From Breviolum minutum Mf 1.05b.01 (Eukaryota; Sar; Dinophyceae; Suessiales; Symbiodiniaceae), in NCBI GenBank assembly GCA_000507305.1, contig DF240165.1, forward strand, positions 108,160 through 172,159: 64,000 bases of DNA, in the 5' to 3' direction. A program made the translations under genes and the position numbers. The notes below the pieces were generated by a model that did not search any database, was not told the DNA's origin, and worked only from the letters and a program-made list of their open reading frames with translations. This document shows positions 27,353-37,856 of the stretch, piece after piece; position 1 is the first letter of the stretch; every line of letters starts with the position of its first letter.

Positions 27353-28221
27353 CTTCCGATTTGAATCCGCCGATGGGTTGCTATGGGGGTTTTGGGAAAA
27401 AAAACCGACCAACAAAACACGGTTCCAACACGGCAGGCCACCGAAAAGAAATGGGCGGTTTTTTTGCTTGTTTTTTTTTTAGATGGGATTTTTTCCATAG
27501 ATAAATAAAAATGATGTAGGGTATCTTTTGGATGGGATTATATTATCTTATTGGGGGGGTCCAGGAGGGTTTGCCTGGCTAGGAGAGTTCTTGCTAGTGA
27601 TTGGTCCATTGCATGGAGCTATCAAAATCTCATGTGACTCTATGGTGCTGAAGCAATGCCGTAGACATTGCCTTCTATGGTGTACAATTTCGATCTGAAA
27701 ACGGCAGGCAACTTGCTAATCTTATCTAATCGTGTCCGCTGGTGGTCGCATGAAAATAGGAAATTCACTCCTGAACATCTGAATACCCCTCAATAATCAC
27801 CATAGTCGACCATAGTTGAAGCCAGAGTTGATTCTTAAAAATTGTTGGTGATTTTTTCATACCCACAATCTGACGAACATTTTCTGAGATGTGCTTAGAT
27901 TCTTCGATCAGGGGGGGAATCACTCCTTGGCTCGCTCATTCTCCACATGATTCCTAGTCTGAGAAGGCCTTTTTGGTCGGGTTTTTTGGGGTCCAAGTTT
28001 TTTCTCCAAACTCAGGGTGTTTGGAAGCCTACATTTTCAGCATCTAAGATAGCTCAGAAAATTCGTGTTTCCAAACGTTCAACCAAAAACCGAGGTCTTC
28101 CGCAAGGTTTGCTTTTTCAAAAGGTCTCACAAAAAACATCACAAAAAGCAGGTTGATGATCATTTTTTTCAGGCCATTTCGAGGTGATGGTGTAGCAAAA
28201 CTTCAAAAAGGGGACATATTA
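27353..28221. other. Intron-like DNA
   Basis: No foldback of the named families. A plus-strand frame at 27947-28156 (KIAQKIRVSKRSTKNRGLPQ) is open but lacks splice context. Otherwise no feature. Confidence 0.3.
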
Positions 28222-28346
28222 CTGGGATGTCCTGCTGGTACTGGATGTTTCCATGGATTATTTCACCCCTCTATAAGTAGGTTGTGAAACCGTCCCGTAA
28301 AAAAGTCCCGTAAAAAAAAGAACGCTGAAATGTTCACCAACTTACT
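28222..28346. repeat. Family C foldback, inverted
   Basis: ACTGGGATGTCCTGCTGGTA ... TTCACCAACTTACTAACC. A short CCCGTAAAAAAGTCCCGTAAAA duplication sits in the middle. Confidence 0.7.
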
Positions 28347-28820
28347 AACCGGCCGGATCGCTTAACTTGCGATCTAACGAACCAACCTTTTCTGGTCCAA
28401 GATACTGAGCTTTATAGCTTTCACAAAGCCCGCCTGCTGCGTGGTTGTCCCCCGGTTGTCTCTCTGGCAGATTCCAAAGATTTTTGGCCTTTATCTTCAT
28501 TAAAAGAAGAAAGAACAGACCCATAAGATCTGGGCAAATGTTCCGAGAAAAAAAAAACTAAACCTGAATTAAGGGCCTTTTGGGAGCTATTTGTTCATAC
28601 TTAACTACCTAACTACCTTTTGGGGTGCCATGTATGGTATATTTAATTACATTTTAATTACCTTGCATTTTACCATAAAGAATTCACCATTCATGTAGGT
28701 AAATGTACCGTTCGTCCCATGAATCCTATGGGAGAAAACCTCCATCATGTCTTGGATTTGCTTGACTCTGATGATATTATGAGAGCCTTGTGAAGGATTT
28801 TTTCCTCCAAACCAAGTTTC

Positions 28821-28919
28821 CTAGTTGGTGGTTTCAACCCCTTTGAAAAATGTTAGTCAAATTGGATCATTTCCCCAAAGAGGGATGAAAATAAAAAATG
28901 TTTGAAACCACAAACCTAG
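28821..28919. repeat. Family A foldback
   Basis: CTAGTTGGTGGTTTCAACCC ... TTTGAAACCACAAACCTAG, 43 bp from the end of the open frame around exon 7. Confidence 0.85.
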
Positions 28920-29011
28920 TTTCCTTCACCAATTCGGTAAGTCTAGAAATCCCTTTTGAAACAGAAGGTAGCAAGCAGACACTGCCGGGCCGTGCCATTC
29001 AAAAGCAGCGC

Positions 29012-29080
29012 CTTGTTATTGGGCTCGGCGGTGACGGCCAACATCAAAGGAGTTGGAGCTTCTTCGGTTGTCCCTTGCTC
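29012..29080 (-). CDS. Exon 7 of the KH-domain gene
   Basis: Acceptor GAAAACCAG|GAG; the frame EQGTTEEAPTPLMLAVTAEP-NNK ends at AACAAG|GC, the same AAG|GC donor as exon 5. EAPTPLMLAVT is the edge strand that follows the RGRGSGH motif in dinoflagellate-type KH proteins. Phase 0 at both sides. The plus frame is also open here, but it lacks a family match. Confidence 0.6.
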
Positions 29081-29141
29081 CTGGTTTTCAGAAAATTTTG
29101 ATCATCGGTTGCTTACCTTGGAGGATGGGCTCTTAGTGGAT

Positions 29142-29247
29142 GTACCCTCCCTGAAACTAACATAGCACCTGCAAATGGATGGTTGGAATACTAAATTCCT
29201 TTTGGGATGGCCTATTTTCAGGTGCTATGTTAGTTTCATGGAGGGTA
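29142..29247. repeat. Family B foldback, full copy
   Basis: TACCCTCCCTGAAACTAACA ... GTTAGTTTCATGGAGGGTA with ATAGCACCTG/CAGGTGCTAT inner arms. Almost perfect, hence probably recent. Confidence 0.85.
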
Positions 29248-29249
29248 TG

Positions 29250-29386
29250 TGGTTAATTGGCCCATGGTGATCGTTGGAACGTCCCCTTAAGGAGTAGGGT
29301 TGATTGATGATTGTTCCCCTTCTAAATGGCCATGAAAATGCCTTAATAAATGGAGGTCATCCTGACCACGGAAAATGGCTAATGGT
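29250..29386. repeat. Family I element
   Basis: TGGTTAATTGGCCCATGGTGATC ... TTCTAAATGGCCATGAAAATGCC ... GGTCATCCTGACC. It has no second arm of the usual GATCCTCCAAGTA type. Confidence 0.5.
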
Positions 29387-29611
29387 CCACCCTCCCCTAG
29401 TGAAGATGATTTTCCTGAAAGAAAAATTTATCAACGACAATGGCTCCCTTTCTTCCAAGCATGGCCGGATACAAAACAAGACAAATCTGGGTTCCTTTAC
29501 TCAGTCCATGGTTCTGCGCTTTCGCCCATAATCATGGTTTTAAGTGGAAAATGGCTACAATTATTTGAAAAAAAACGACCCTATTGAAGATACACCCCCT
29601 TTTTGCTGGAC

Positions 29612-29822
29612 CTTGCATTAGGCAAGAAGGCTAGATGATCATTCCAGGTATTTCTCCTGTGATCCACTAAGGGGGTGGCATCGATTTGGGGTGACAAAAT
29701 GACGTATCTTTTATTTTGAAACCCCCTTCTTTCTGGTCGATCAAGTTTCGAGTTTCCGTGGTTCATGACCAGGTTTTGGAACTTCAGTAGGGCTTCTTCC
29801 AATGTGAAATGGTCGGTGATAT
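29612..29822 (-). CDS. Possible exon, relation to the KH gene unclear
   Basis: Acceptor GGGGCAG|AT, a frame of 69 codons (ITDHFTLEEALLKFQNLVMN ... LDRPERRGFQNKRYVILSPQ) and donor GCAAG|GT. It looks like protein and lies between KH exons 6 and 7 on the same strand, but its phases do not fit between them. It may be an alternative exon, a nested gene or chance. Confidence 0.35.
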
Positions 29823-30303
29823 CTGCCCCTAACCAGCAACTTTCATCAGCGGATTAGCGGAACAATCATGCAAGTAAAGTGGGGGAATATCTATCCGAAA
29901 AAAAATATAATGTCGCTTTTTACCAACCACATATAAACACACCCTGAAAGTTCATCACCAAGTTTTGGTCTCTTCGAAAGAGATCATTTTTTGCACCCTA
30001 AAAAGGTCACCCCAAGGGGAGCCACCAAAAAAAAATTGAGATAAGCCACCAATAAAGTACTGCTTCTAACGGGTATATAAATCTAGATACACACAGCACC
30101 CACATGACATGTGCTAACAGTTTGGGTAAAGGTTCAATGATTGAATCCGTTTCTATCTCAATTTCTCACGATGGTTCATGAAATAAAACATAAACTTCCA
30201 TCAAAACCAACAAAAAGAAAATCCCAAAGTAAAAAAACACCTCCAACCTTTCAAATTATCTTGAAATCAACCAGATTCATCTACTTAAATACTACCAACT
30301 TAT

Positions 30304-30410
30304 CTAGTTGGTGGTTTCAACCCCTTTGCAAAGTATTAGTCAAAATGGTAATCTTCAACCCAAAATTTTGGGGTGAGCATCTTAAAAAAGTATATGAAAC
30401 CACCACCCAG
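30304..30410. repeat. Family A foldback
   Basis: CTAGTTGGTGGTTTCAACCCC ... TATATGAAACCACCACCCAG, 70 bp downstream of KH exon 6 in the intron. Confidence 0.8.
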
Positions 30411-30479
30411 TTATACCTTTATAGAGAAACCAACGCCTTTCCCGTTCCCCCCCCCCGCCAGAAACTCCCAGTTTTCAAC

Positions 30480-30545
30480 GGGCTCCATATGGCCCGAGCC
30501 GCGGCCACGCACACGGATCTTGCAACCGGTCTTGCAGAAGATGTC
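30480..30545 (-). CDS. Exon 6 of the KH-domain gene
   Basis: Acceptor GGGCTCCAG|GAC opens DIFCKTGCKIRVRGRGSGHM-EP. After exon 5 this gives GKGG-x4-DI..KTGCKI, which is the KH spacing (GxxG, helix, then a [A/C]KI strand); RGRGSGH is the variable-loop motif of SF1/QKI-like and dinoflagellate KH proteins. The end is placed at CCC|GT by phase with exon 7; this donor is weak. The exon is much richer in G/C than its flanks. Confidence 0.65.
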
Positions 30546-31643
30546 CTGGAGCCCCGCGGGATGAAAAATTTGGAAAGATCTACCTGGATGATCTTCCAAC
30601 CTACTTGGAGGCTACCAAAAGGTTTCAGGTACCTAAAATGGAGGGTTTCCTGAACCTTATAATCAGGCTGTTTTGGGGGGTTTCCCGTACATAACCCTTA
30701 CATACAGCTTATATGTTTTTGAGTACCTCCATTTTAGGTACTGTACCTGAAATGTTTGGTGATTGGATGTCGTTGTTAGGAAGTGAGGATCAAAGGTTAG
30801 GATCAGTGGGTTTATAACTCCAATATATACCCCATTTCAAGGTAGGTTATAAACGGAATTACTAACCATGTACTATCTTCCTGGGACATCCAAGTACTTA
30901 TATAGGGGTGAAATAACTTAGTCCTGACGCCTCCAATGAGTTGGTATGGTGGGCATTTAGACTGTTTTTGGGTGGCCAGAAGATGGACGAAATATGGAAG
31001 ATGTACCTGGACCTTCCATTTTGGGTGCCAAATGGTTACGTTAATTTGAACTGGAGACCCCTTAAAACAACCAATGTATAAATCCCAGATGTGCCAAAAG
31101 CAAGCAACAAAGAAAGGCTGGTGGTGGCTGGCGCGTCAGGTGCAAACACGCAGATGGCCGACCAAGTCTGCAGCAAACCCAGGGGTCAAACATCCCAGAA
31201 CTTCAGCCCGTGATGTGATCTGGCCCTGTCGCACTCGCCGGGATCTGCAGATCCAAAAAGCGGATGGCGCCAAATTCCAAGAATTTTGAGGCCCAAAAGT
31301 AGGCGGGTTGTGGTTGTGGTTGTGCCAGGTTGGCCCCAGGGAACTAAGGTGTTGGGTGGAGAGATTGTGCCATGCCAAGCTGTCCATGACTCCCACGGGC
31401 CAAAGGTTCCGCCTTTTGGATCCTTTGAAGCGACCCATCGATAATGGTCGCAGGTGAAAACTTTCATACTCCAGGAGTGTCTGATATGTTTTTTTAATGG
31501 GATACACCCAGCAAACTTAATAAGGTCTTGAGAGTTTTGAGTATTGACAAACCTTCAAATTCCGATTTTTTGACCCCAAAACCAGATCTTAGTTGGTGGT
31601 TTTTGTTGGTAACACTGCTCAAATGGTGGTGCCCATAACTCCA
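30546..31643. other. Intron-like DNA
   Basis: Repeat relics at 30640-30770 (an inverted pair built on TTTCAGGTACCTAAAATGG / CCATTTTAGGTACTGTACC) and a half family C at 30840-30900. A coding-like minus frame at about 31460-31340 (WVASKDPKGGTFGPWESWTA) has no firm splice sites. Confidence 0.35.
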
Positions 31644-31757
31644 TACCCTCCCTGAAACTAACAGCAAACGCCCCTGAAAATAGGCCGACCCAAAATGAAG
31701 CCGGATCGTCTCCCAACCATCCCATTTCAGGTGCTAACCGTTAGTTTTTCGTTTTTT
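31644..31757. repeat. Family B foldback
   Basis: TACCCTCCCTGAAACTAACA ... GGTGCTAACCGTTAGTTTTTCG. The right tip has decayed. Confidence 0.7.
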
Positions 31758-31900
31758 TTTCCTCATCATAACTCATACACCTTTCTACCCAAAACAGCAA
31801 TTTTCAGCTTCATAACCTTCTGGTAATGACCTATTGATTTTTATGGCCGGTGCCTCCAAATCGTACCTGAGAAAATTCAATTGGGATGTGAATTTCGGGA

Positions 31901-32045
31901 TCCTACAAGATGGGCGCCCCTAGGATCGTTATCAATGGAGTTATGGGGCCCCTACAAATGGCCTTGTATTTGAATTGGGTAACCAATTTGGGTAACTGGG
32001 GTTGTAACCCCTATAATTATAAGTAGAGTTATGGGCCCCTACTGA
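31901..32045. repeat. Family G foldback, inverted
   Basis: CCTACAAGATGGGCGCCCCTAGG ... AAGTAGAGTTATGGGCCCCTAC. Confidence 0.65.
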
Positions 32046-32239
32046 AAGAACTGGTTCTTGGGTCCACTGAGTAACAGTTATTGGGTGATTGGACTTCAGT
32101 TTTTGTGCACGCCACCGTCACTTTGTTTGAATAGTCTCCATGGTGTTGGGAAAAAGGAAAGTTTCTGCTTGCACAATTTGCAAATTTGTCTTCCGGATGC
32201 CATTAAGACATACCAGGACCATGGGGTCTTTGTTGAAGC

Positions 32240-32355
32240 TACTGTTGCTGGAAGAAATCCGGCTAATCACCTGGGATGTAGAAGAAACCTTGTAGATAAT
32301 GGGATAACCCACATATTCACTGGTGATCGCCGGATTTCTGAACCATCAACAGTAC
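32240..32355. repeat. Family D foldback
   Basis: TACTGTTGCTGGAAGAAATCC ... GATTTCTGAACCATCAACAGTA. Confidence 0.8.
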
Positions 32356-32409
32356 AATACTGCCCATATCTGATTTATACCAAGCAACCTTCATAGATTT
32401 TCAACTACC

Positions 32410-32527
32410 AACTGTTGATGGTTCAGAAATCCTGCTAACCAGTTGAGGTTGGTAGTTTATCCCTATTATTTACAAAGTTTTATACATCCCACGTGGTGAT
32501 CGCCGGATTTCTGAACCATCAACACTA
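32410..32527. repeat. Family D foldback, second copy
   Basis: AACTGTTGATGGTTCAGAAA ... GATTTCTGAACCATCAACACTA. Only 55 bp after the previous one. Confidence 0.8.
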
Positions 32528-32881
32528 TCAACTGGTTAGACAGCCAGATTTCTGTATGAAATGGGAGCACAAACCTTGCAAAGGGTCTAAGCGCATCTTC
32601 AGGCTCTCAATGTGCTGTTTTTTTGGTGGAAAAAGTTCCCATGTTTGTCTTTTCCAAGGTATGCATAGAAAATGCATGTTCGGTTCCAATCATCCAATCA
32701 TCATCCCAAATTTTCTATGACAAAAAATCATGACGTTCATCATCCCAAAATTTTTGAAAACCAAAACTTCATGACTTCTTGGCCGTTTCCTTTTGTTGCT
32801 TTTTCAAGGATGTATCTCCAGGCGTTGAAGGTTGCGCAGGTGACATGCCACTGAAAAAAACTGGTTTCCGAACTGCGCCGC

Positions 32882-32935
32882 CTTGGTGTTTTGCCCACCC
32901 TTGCCGATGATCACCGGAACGTAGGTGGACGGTAA
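32882..32935 (-). CDS. Exon 5 of the KH-domain gene (GxxG loop)
   Basis: Reads LPSTYVPVIIGKGGQNTK, the first strand, helix and GKGG nucleic-acid-binding loop of a KH domain. Acceptor CTTGAAG|TTA in phase with exon 4 (an alternative AG 17 bp upstream would add NFILK-type residues). Donor ACCAAG|GC is a GC-type site. The domain is completed by exons 6-8. KH domains bind single-stranded RNA, here presumably in the nucleus or cytoplasm; the target is unknown. Confidence 0.65.
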
Positions 32936-32974
32936 CTTCAAGATGAAGTTGCCTCAGCCAACAAGCAACACACA

Positions 32975-33009
32975 CAGAACCAACAACCACAACCACAACC
33001 ACAACAACC

Positions 33010-33042
<33 letters not shown>

Positions 33043-33081
33043 CACACACACACACACACACACCACCACCACCACCACCGC

Positions 33082-33144
<63 letters not shown>

Positions 33145-33145
33145 C

Positions 33146-33191
<46 letters not shown>

Positions 33192-33193
33192 NC

Positions 33194-33237
<44 letters not shown>

Positions 33238-33322
33238 CCACAACCACAACCACAACCACAACCACAACCACAACCACAACCACAACCACAACCACAACCA
33301 CAACCACAACCACAACCACAAC
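32975..33322. repeat. Compound AAC/AC/CCA/AACCAC microsatellite with gap
   Basis: Blocks in order: AACCAC, AAC, AC, CCA, AAC, AC, one N at 33192, AAC and AACCAC. Read on the minus strand it is a GTT/GT-rich tract ending about 25-40 bp before the acceptor of KH exon 5, so it forms the upstream intron's 3' part. Frames open through it are artefacts. Confidence 0.95.
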
Positions 33323-33550
33323 ATCACTCAAATAGGAAACAATCATTACAGGTCCCACAAATCGGATTTTGGGTTCAATGTCCCACCCCAGGTCGGACGT
33401 TTGACAAAAACAAGTTTAGCTCCAAAAGTAGGGCTCAAAAATCCGGAAAGAAAGGGTTGAAAGTCTTTCAACCATCATTTTTCAAGATGTCAGCTGTTAG
33501 TTTCAAAGAGTGTAAGTAAGTAAAGTGTTTGGTGCCCAAAAAATTTGTTG

Positions 33551-33659
33551 ATACTGTTGATGGTTCAGAAATCCTGCACCACCTGGGATGTATGAAACCC
33601 TGTAAATAATGGGATATTTACCATATCAACTGGTGCAAGATTTCTTCCATCAACAGTAT
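33551..33659. repeat. Family D foldback
   Basis: TACTGTTGATGGTTCAGAAA ... GCAAGATTTCTTCCATCAACAGTA; a reference copy with complete TA ends. Confidence 0.85.
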
Positions 33660-33740
33660 CATCTGACGTGTTAAGTTTTTAGGGATAAAAAATCACTTTC
33701 ATTGCCCGACGGTTTTGGAGATTTTTTAGTGTTGATGATC

Positions 33741-33870
33741 TACACCCCCGAAAACTAACGAATGTCCCCTAAAAAGGGACTAGTTCAATAGGAAATACAT
33801 CTTTCAACCATTGATGTTCAGGGGACAACTTTTTTTTTCAGGCTCTATGTTAAACTTCGGGGTGTTGTAG
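33741..33870. repeat. Family F-like foldback
   Basis: CTACACCCCCGAAAACTAACG ... CTCTATGTTAAACTTCGGGGTGTTGTAG. Confidence 0.65.
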
Positions 33871-34084
33871 GGACTTCGGAGGACTTCTATCCACCCTTTT
33901 TTTTGGGGCCCGGAAAAAACAAATGGTAAAAGTTTTTGGTTAGGGTGGAACTTCAAGGTCATAGCGTAAACAAATATAATTGTATAGGGCTTATATTCAG
34001 TAGGATGGAAAGATTTCATGATTGAAATAGAAGCCCGACTTTTAATTCTATATAAACAATCACCTGCTTCAAAGAAAGATGACA

Positions 34085-34198
34085 TACTGTTGATGGTTCA
34101 GAACTTCGGCTGGCATGTAAAAAAAGCCTTTAAACAAAATCGGGATAAACTACCAACCTCAACTGGTGATCGCCGGATTTCTGAACCATCAACAGTAT
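34085..34198. repeat. Family D foldback
   Basis: TACTGTTGATGGTTCAGAAC ... GATTTCTGAACCATCAACAGTA. Confidence 0.8.
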
Positions 34199-34513
34199 TC
34201 AACTCCATCCCAGTCACTATTTACGATTTGTTTTGCCCTTGAACCTCTTTTGGTATTGTTTTTTCGGGTTCAACCTGCAAAAAAGTGGAGAAACTATCCA
34301 AGCTTGAAATATTTGCTGGTTCAGAAAGAAGGGCTGTGAATAGCAGGCCTCATGAAGAAAAAACCAATGGTGTTTTTTAACCCTGATCATAAGGCTGGCG
34401 TTCTTTCTTTGGAGGTGAAACCGTGGCCGCAGGGGGCGAAATAGGTTGGTTTTTTTGGCCCGAAAGTCACATAACTTTTGGCAAAGGTGCAGCAGAAGCG
34501 TTTTTGGTTGGGC

Positions 34514-34541
34514 CTGGTCAGTAACACCGCGGAAGAAGAGG
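34514..34541 (-). CDS. Exon 4 of the KH-domain gene (micro-exon)
   Basis: Good acceptor TCTTGTTTCAG|C and GC donor GACCAG|GC. Takes one base plus nine codons (LFFRGVTDQ), exactly linking exon 3 (phase 2) to exon 5 (phase 0). Only 28 nt, and the plus strand is open here as well, so this is the weakest link of the model. Confidence 0.4.
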
Positions 34542-34798
34542 CTGAAACAAGACCCAAAATTTGGAAAGTCCTGGAAGCCTAAAGCCCACCATTTGTTTAA
34601 TGGATGGATGGAAATGGTGAATTTCCAACCATTTCCCAATGTAAAGGTTAGGAATCATCATCCAGCTCAACCAACCATTTATAATGTGGATGTTTCAGGT
34701 ACCAGGGTGTTCCTACACCAGTTAATGGCCGGTGAAATGGGACTATCATCTTCCTGCATGCTCACATGAATAACAAGTCATTTTTGTTGGGGGGGGAA

Positions 34799-34922
34799 TA
34801 CTGTTGATGGTTTAGAAATCCGAGGAGCACCAGTTGAGCTTGGTGGAATCTACCATTATGTACAGGGTTTTAGCACCATCTCAGGTGGTTTTCTCGCAGG
34901 ATTTCTGAAGCATCAACAGTAT
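34799..34922. repeat. Family D foldback
   Basis: TACTGTTGATGGTTTAGAAATCC ... GATTTCTGAAGCATCAACAGTA, ending where a family A copy starts. Confidence 0.8.
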
Positions 34923-35023
34923 CTGGTTGTTGGTTTCAACCCATCTGAAAAATATGCTAGTCGAATTGGAAAGCTTCCCCAAATAGGGATGAAAATAAAC
35001 AATATTTGAAACCACCACCATAG
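34923..35023. repeat. Family A foldback abutting family D
   Basis: TCTGGTTGTTGGTTTCAACCC ... AATATTTGAAACCACCACCA. Confidence 0.7.
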
Positions 35024-35078
35024 TGATGATGTTGGATCCTAAAATAAAAATATGTCAATCCACCACCTAGGTATATGC

Positions 35079-35210
35079 CTTGCACACAAGACATATGTCC
35101 TGTTTTTAAATTCCAACCAATTCGTGGCTGGTCGGCTTAGGATGATCCAGGATTCCAGAAATTCCCCAAACCGAAGGGGTTTCGGGAAGTTTGCAATACA
35201 CTTGGACTTC
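35079..35210 (-). CDS. Exon 3 of the KH-domain gene
   Basis: Acceptor ACATCCCCAG|G and GC donor GTGCAAG|GC. One base plus 43 codons read KSKCIANFPKPLRFGEFLES ... ATNWLEFKNRTYVLCA. The phase in (2 from exon 2) and out (2) fit both neighbours. No domain recognised. Confidence 0.45.
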
Positions 35211-35249
35211 CTGGGGATGTACATATAAACATATATTCAAAAGGGGGTT

Positions 35250-35346
35250 CTCTAAAATGGTGGTACCCCCAAATCATCCATTTTGATAGGGTTTTCCATT
35301 ATAATCCATCCTTTTTGGGGTACCCCTATTTTTGGAAACACCCATA
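35250..35346. repeat. Family L foldback
   Basis: CTCTAAAATGGTGGTACCCCC ... GGGGTACCCCTATTTTTGGAAACACC. Confidence 0.75.
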
Positions 35347-35488
35347 TGTTCTCACAGGGCATGTCCCAAAATTTGGGATTCCCAAAATTCATGGTTTAAA
35401 AAAGTATCAAAATTATTTTACGCACACAAAAAAAGCTCTGTGGATTGTCAACATTCAACTTAATCGCCGCCACCAAAACATTACTCGG

Positions 35489-35590
35489 ATGTCCTGCTGG
35501 TACTTGGTAAATGGATAATGTCCATGTTACTTAGTAACTGGATTATTTCACCCCTATCATTTGTAGGTTGTATATTATAAGTCCTTACTA
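35489..35590. repeat. Family C foldback, inverted, rearranged
   Basis: GGATGTCCTGCTGGTACTTGG ... TTATTTCACCCCTATCATTTGTAGG; the far arm is missing. Confidence 0.6.
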
Positions 35591-35755
35591 CATAGGTTAT
35601 ATAAATCAACCACCTTACAAGGACGATTTTTTAGGATCATTTCCAACCCGGACACCCACATGTACGTATACTAAAAACATCACGACGTACACTGTCCTGA
35701 TTCCCTGGAAGTCCAAAGTCCATGGATTCAATTGGTCTTTCATAAAAGACCGTAA

Positions 35756-35867
35756 CTGGTTGGTGGTTTCAACCCATCCCCTTTGAAAAATATGCTCGTC
35801 AAAATGGGTTCATCTTCCCCCAAGGATCGGGGTGAACATAAAAAATATTTGAAGTTTCACCACCTAG
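35756..35867. repeat. Family A foldback
   Basis: ACTGGTTGGTGGTTTCAACCC ... AATATTTGAAGTTTCACCACCTAG. Confidence 0.8.
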
Positions 35868-36049
35868 ATAATTTGGGAAGGGATTTCTTTCATCAACAAT
35901 CCCCAGTGGACTTATGATTTTAATGGTGGAAATGTGACCCCTCGAGGGGATTTTTTTACAGACTTCATAAAATTCCAGTTGTAGGGTTTTTTCTCTTCAA
36001 CAACATCCAGACTTTCATGAAAACTCCAGATGGGATTCACCTGCTGGAT

Positions 36050-36133
36050 CAACTAACATAGCTGGCTGGAAAATCCACCAAATATGATGGTATAGGGGAT
36101 CTCATGGGCAAGCTGTTAGCTTCAGGGAGGGTA
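36050..36133. repeat. Family B, short variant
   Basis: CAACTAACATAGCTGGCTGG ... CAAGCTGTTAGCTTCAGGGAGGGTA. Confidence 0.55.
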
Positions 36134-36437
36134 AGCTTGTACAAAAACTTCAAGAATTCAACTCAGCGATTTGCACTGTTTTTTTGGGGGGAACCCTCAA
36201 CTTTTTTTTTAAGATACCCAATTTTTGTCGCTTTTTAAAGTGATACTGTGATACGGATTCTCACCTGGAACATGAAACATCCATCCATTTAAAACTGGTT
36301 GTTCAGGGTTCCAAAAGGTACATCTCAAATCCTGAGACCTTCCTGCCCAGTAAACCTCCCCCCAGCCGTATGTGCCTCCTACGGTTGCCCTTGCCACGTG
36401 GAGAGCCATAGTCGGACCAAACCGATTCGGTAGTGAT

Positions 36438-36584
36438 CCTGTAGGAAGGTGGGCCCCGGATCCAGTTATAAATGGACTTATAACCCCTATAAATGGCGGA
36501 AAATAAATGGGTAACTGTGGTGAAAAAACCCTACTTATAGGAGTTATAACCACAGTGATAACTGGTAGGGGTCCCACCTTGTAG
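36438..36584. repeat. Family G foldback
   Basis: CCTGTAGGAAGGTGGGCCCCGG ... ACTGGTAGGGGTCCCACCTTGTAGG. Confidence 0.75.
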
Positions 36585-36621
36585 GACATTTGCGTTCGAA
36601 AGGTGGAAGGAATTGGACTGT

Positions 36622-36735
36622 ATACATCCCCCGACAACTAACGGCTGGATGGCCCAACATGATGGTTTGGAAAAGATGGACTCCTTTCATATATGGCCAT
36701 TTTTGGTATCTATGTTAGATTTCGGAGTAAAACCC
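36622..36735. repeat. Family B/F-like foldback, diverged
   Basis: TACATCCCCCGACAACTAACG ... ATCTATGTTAGATTTCGGAGTA. Confidence 0.55.
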
Positions 36736-36910
36736 AACAAAAACGTGTTTACACCCCTGAAGATTCACATAGAAAATGGCTCAGGTTCCAATAATAATCT
36801 TCCCGGGTGTAGATTTGCTTCTTCGGTGGTTGGAAAAAATCTTCTCCATCAAATGGTGGTGAGTTCGACGGTGATTTAACCCCCTGGTTTAGAATCTGTT
36901 GAAGATGTGC

Positions 36911-37074
36911 CTGGCATCCAGACATGACATCGCAAATTCTTTTAGCCGCTGTAAAACTGTCACCGGAGTCAACTCAACATGCAATTTGAACTTGGAACAG
37001 AGGACAATGTCAATTTGTTTTTTCCCAGTTGCAGTGCACGCAACTTTGCTGACACTGAGATACATTTGCGGGTG
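36911..37074 (-). CDS. Exon 2 of the KH-domain gene
   Basis: Acceptor TTACCGTAG|CAC and GC donor GATGCCAG|GC. It reads HPQMYLSVSKVACTATGKKQ, then IDIVLCSKFKLHVELTPVTV and RLKEFAMSCLDA. In phase with exon 1, from which it is separated by a 93-bp intron. A plus-strand GTAAGT at 37079 is an alternative donor for an opposite-strand reading, but the minus frame is longer and better. Confidence 0.5.
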
Positions 37075-37167
37075 CTACGGTAAGTGGTTACAACCAAAGC
37101 AAGCACTGAGTCAGACATGCACTCGTCCGACACTAGGATTTCCGTAGAAGGCTTATAGTGTCAGAAC

Positions 37168-37383
37168 CTCTGCCAGGTTGGTACAAAAGGGGGGGTTCCT
37201 GTGCAGTCCCGGATCATTCTGGATACACCATGGTTGTGCGACACAGTCGCAAATAAATTTTCCCAAGTTCCTCGGTTTCGGTTGAAATGAGATCCAAGAG
37301 GGCCAAATCCGTTTTGCCCTCCAGGGGTCAGAGTGCTCTAAGCGGACTGGCGCACGTGATAGCTGCTTTTGTTCGGTTGCCAT
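37168..37383 (-). CDS. Exon 1 of the KH-domain gene
   Basis: ATG at 37383 opens MATEQKQLSRAPVRLEHSDP and 72 codons later meets the donor GGCAGAG|GT at a codon boundary. The middle has WRAKRIWPSWISFQPKPRNL and a Cys-containing end. TTAG lies two bases before the ATG, a possible trans-splice acceptor (inference; no pyrimidine tract). Function of this part unknown. Confidence 0.45.
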
Positions 37384-37739
37384 GCTAACTACCCTGTGGG
37401 TTCGTGGTTGCGCTCGATGGGCTTCCTTGGAAGAAAATCTTCCAGCCGCATCAATTTTTCAGGTGGGTTTCGGAGAGGGTACCACTGCCACCCCCTGGGT
37501 TCATAAAGGCCCTAACAGCCGGCTGAATCAAGGGAGAAGCAGGTCGTTAATAAGCCAAAAAAATGAAACACAACATAAACCATCAAGGTGACTCTTCTGT
37601 TCCAAGGTTTCAAGTGAGAAGAACATCGCCACAGAAAACGTCACCGCTACTACGCCGTTACTAATGGGGAATTCTGTTGCATGGATTTCTTTCAAAGGTG
37701 GCCCCAACTGATGAATGTTGGGGGTTTACTGAAAAAGTC

Positions 37740-37856
37740 CCCTCCCTAAAACTAAGATAACCCCTGAAATCCATGGAAATCCCAATTTCGGAAACTCATC
37801 TTCATCTTCCAACCACCAATTTTCAGGAGCGTTAGCTCTTAGTTTCATCGAGGGCA
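37740..37856. repeat. Family B foldback
   Basis: CCCTCCCTAAAACTAAGATA ... GTTAGCTCTTAGTTTCATCGAGGG. Confidence 0.65.

Noticed and set aside
30141-30653. 170-codon plus-strand frame
   Set aside because: It runs through a family A foldback and antisense to KH exon 6.
32769-33358. Long NNNN / VVVV / TTTT frames
   Set aside because: Products of AAC/AC/AACCAC repeats, not proteins.
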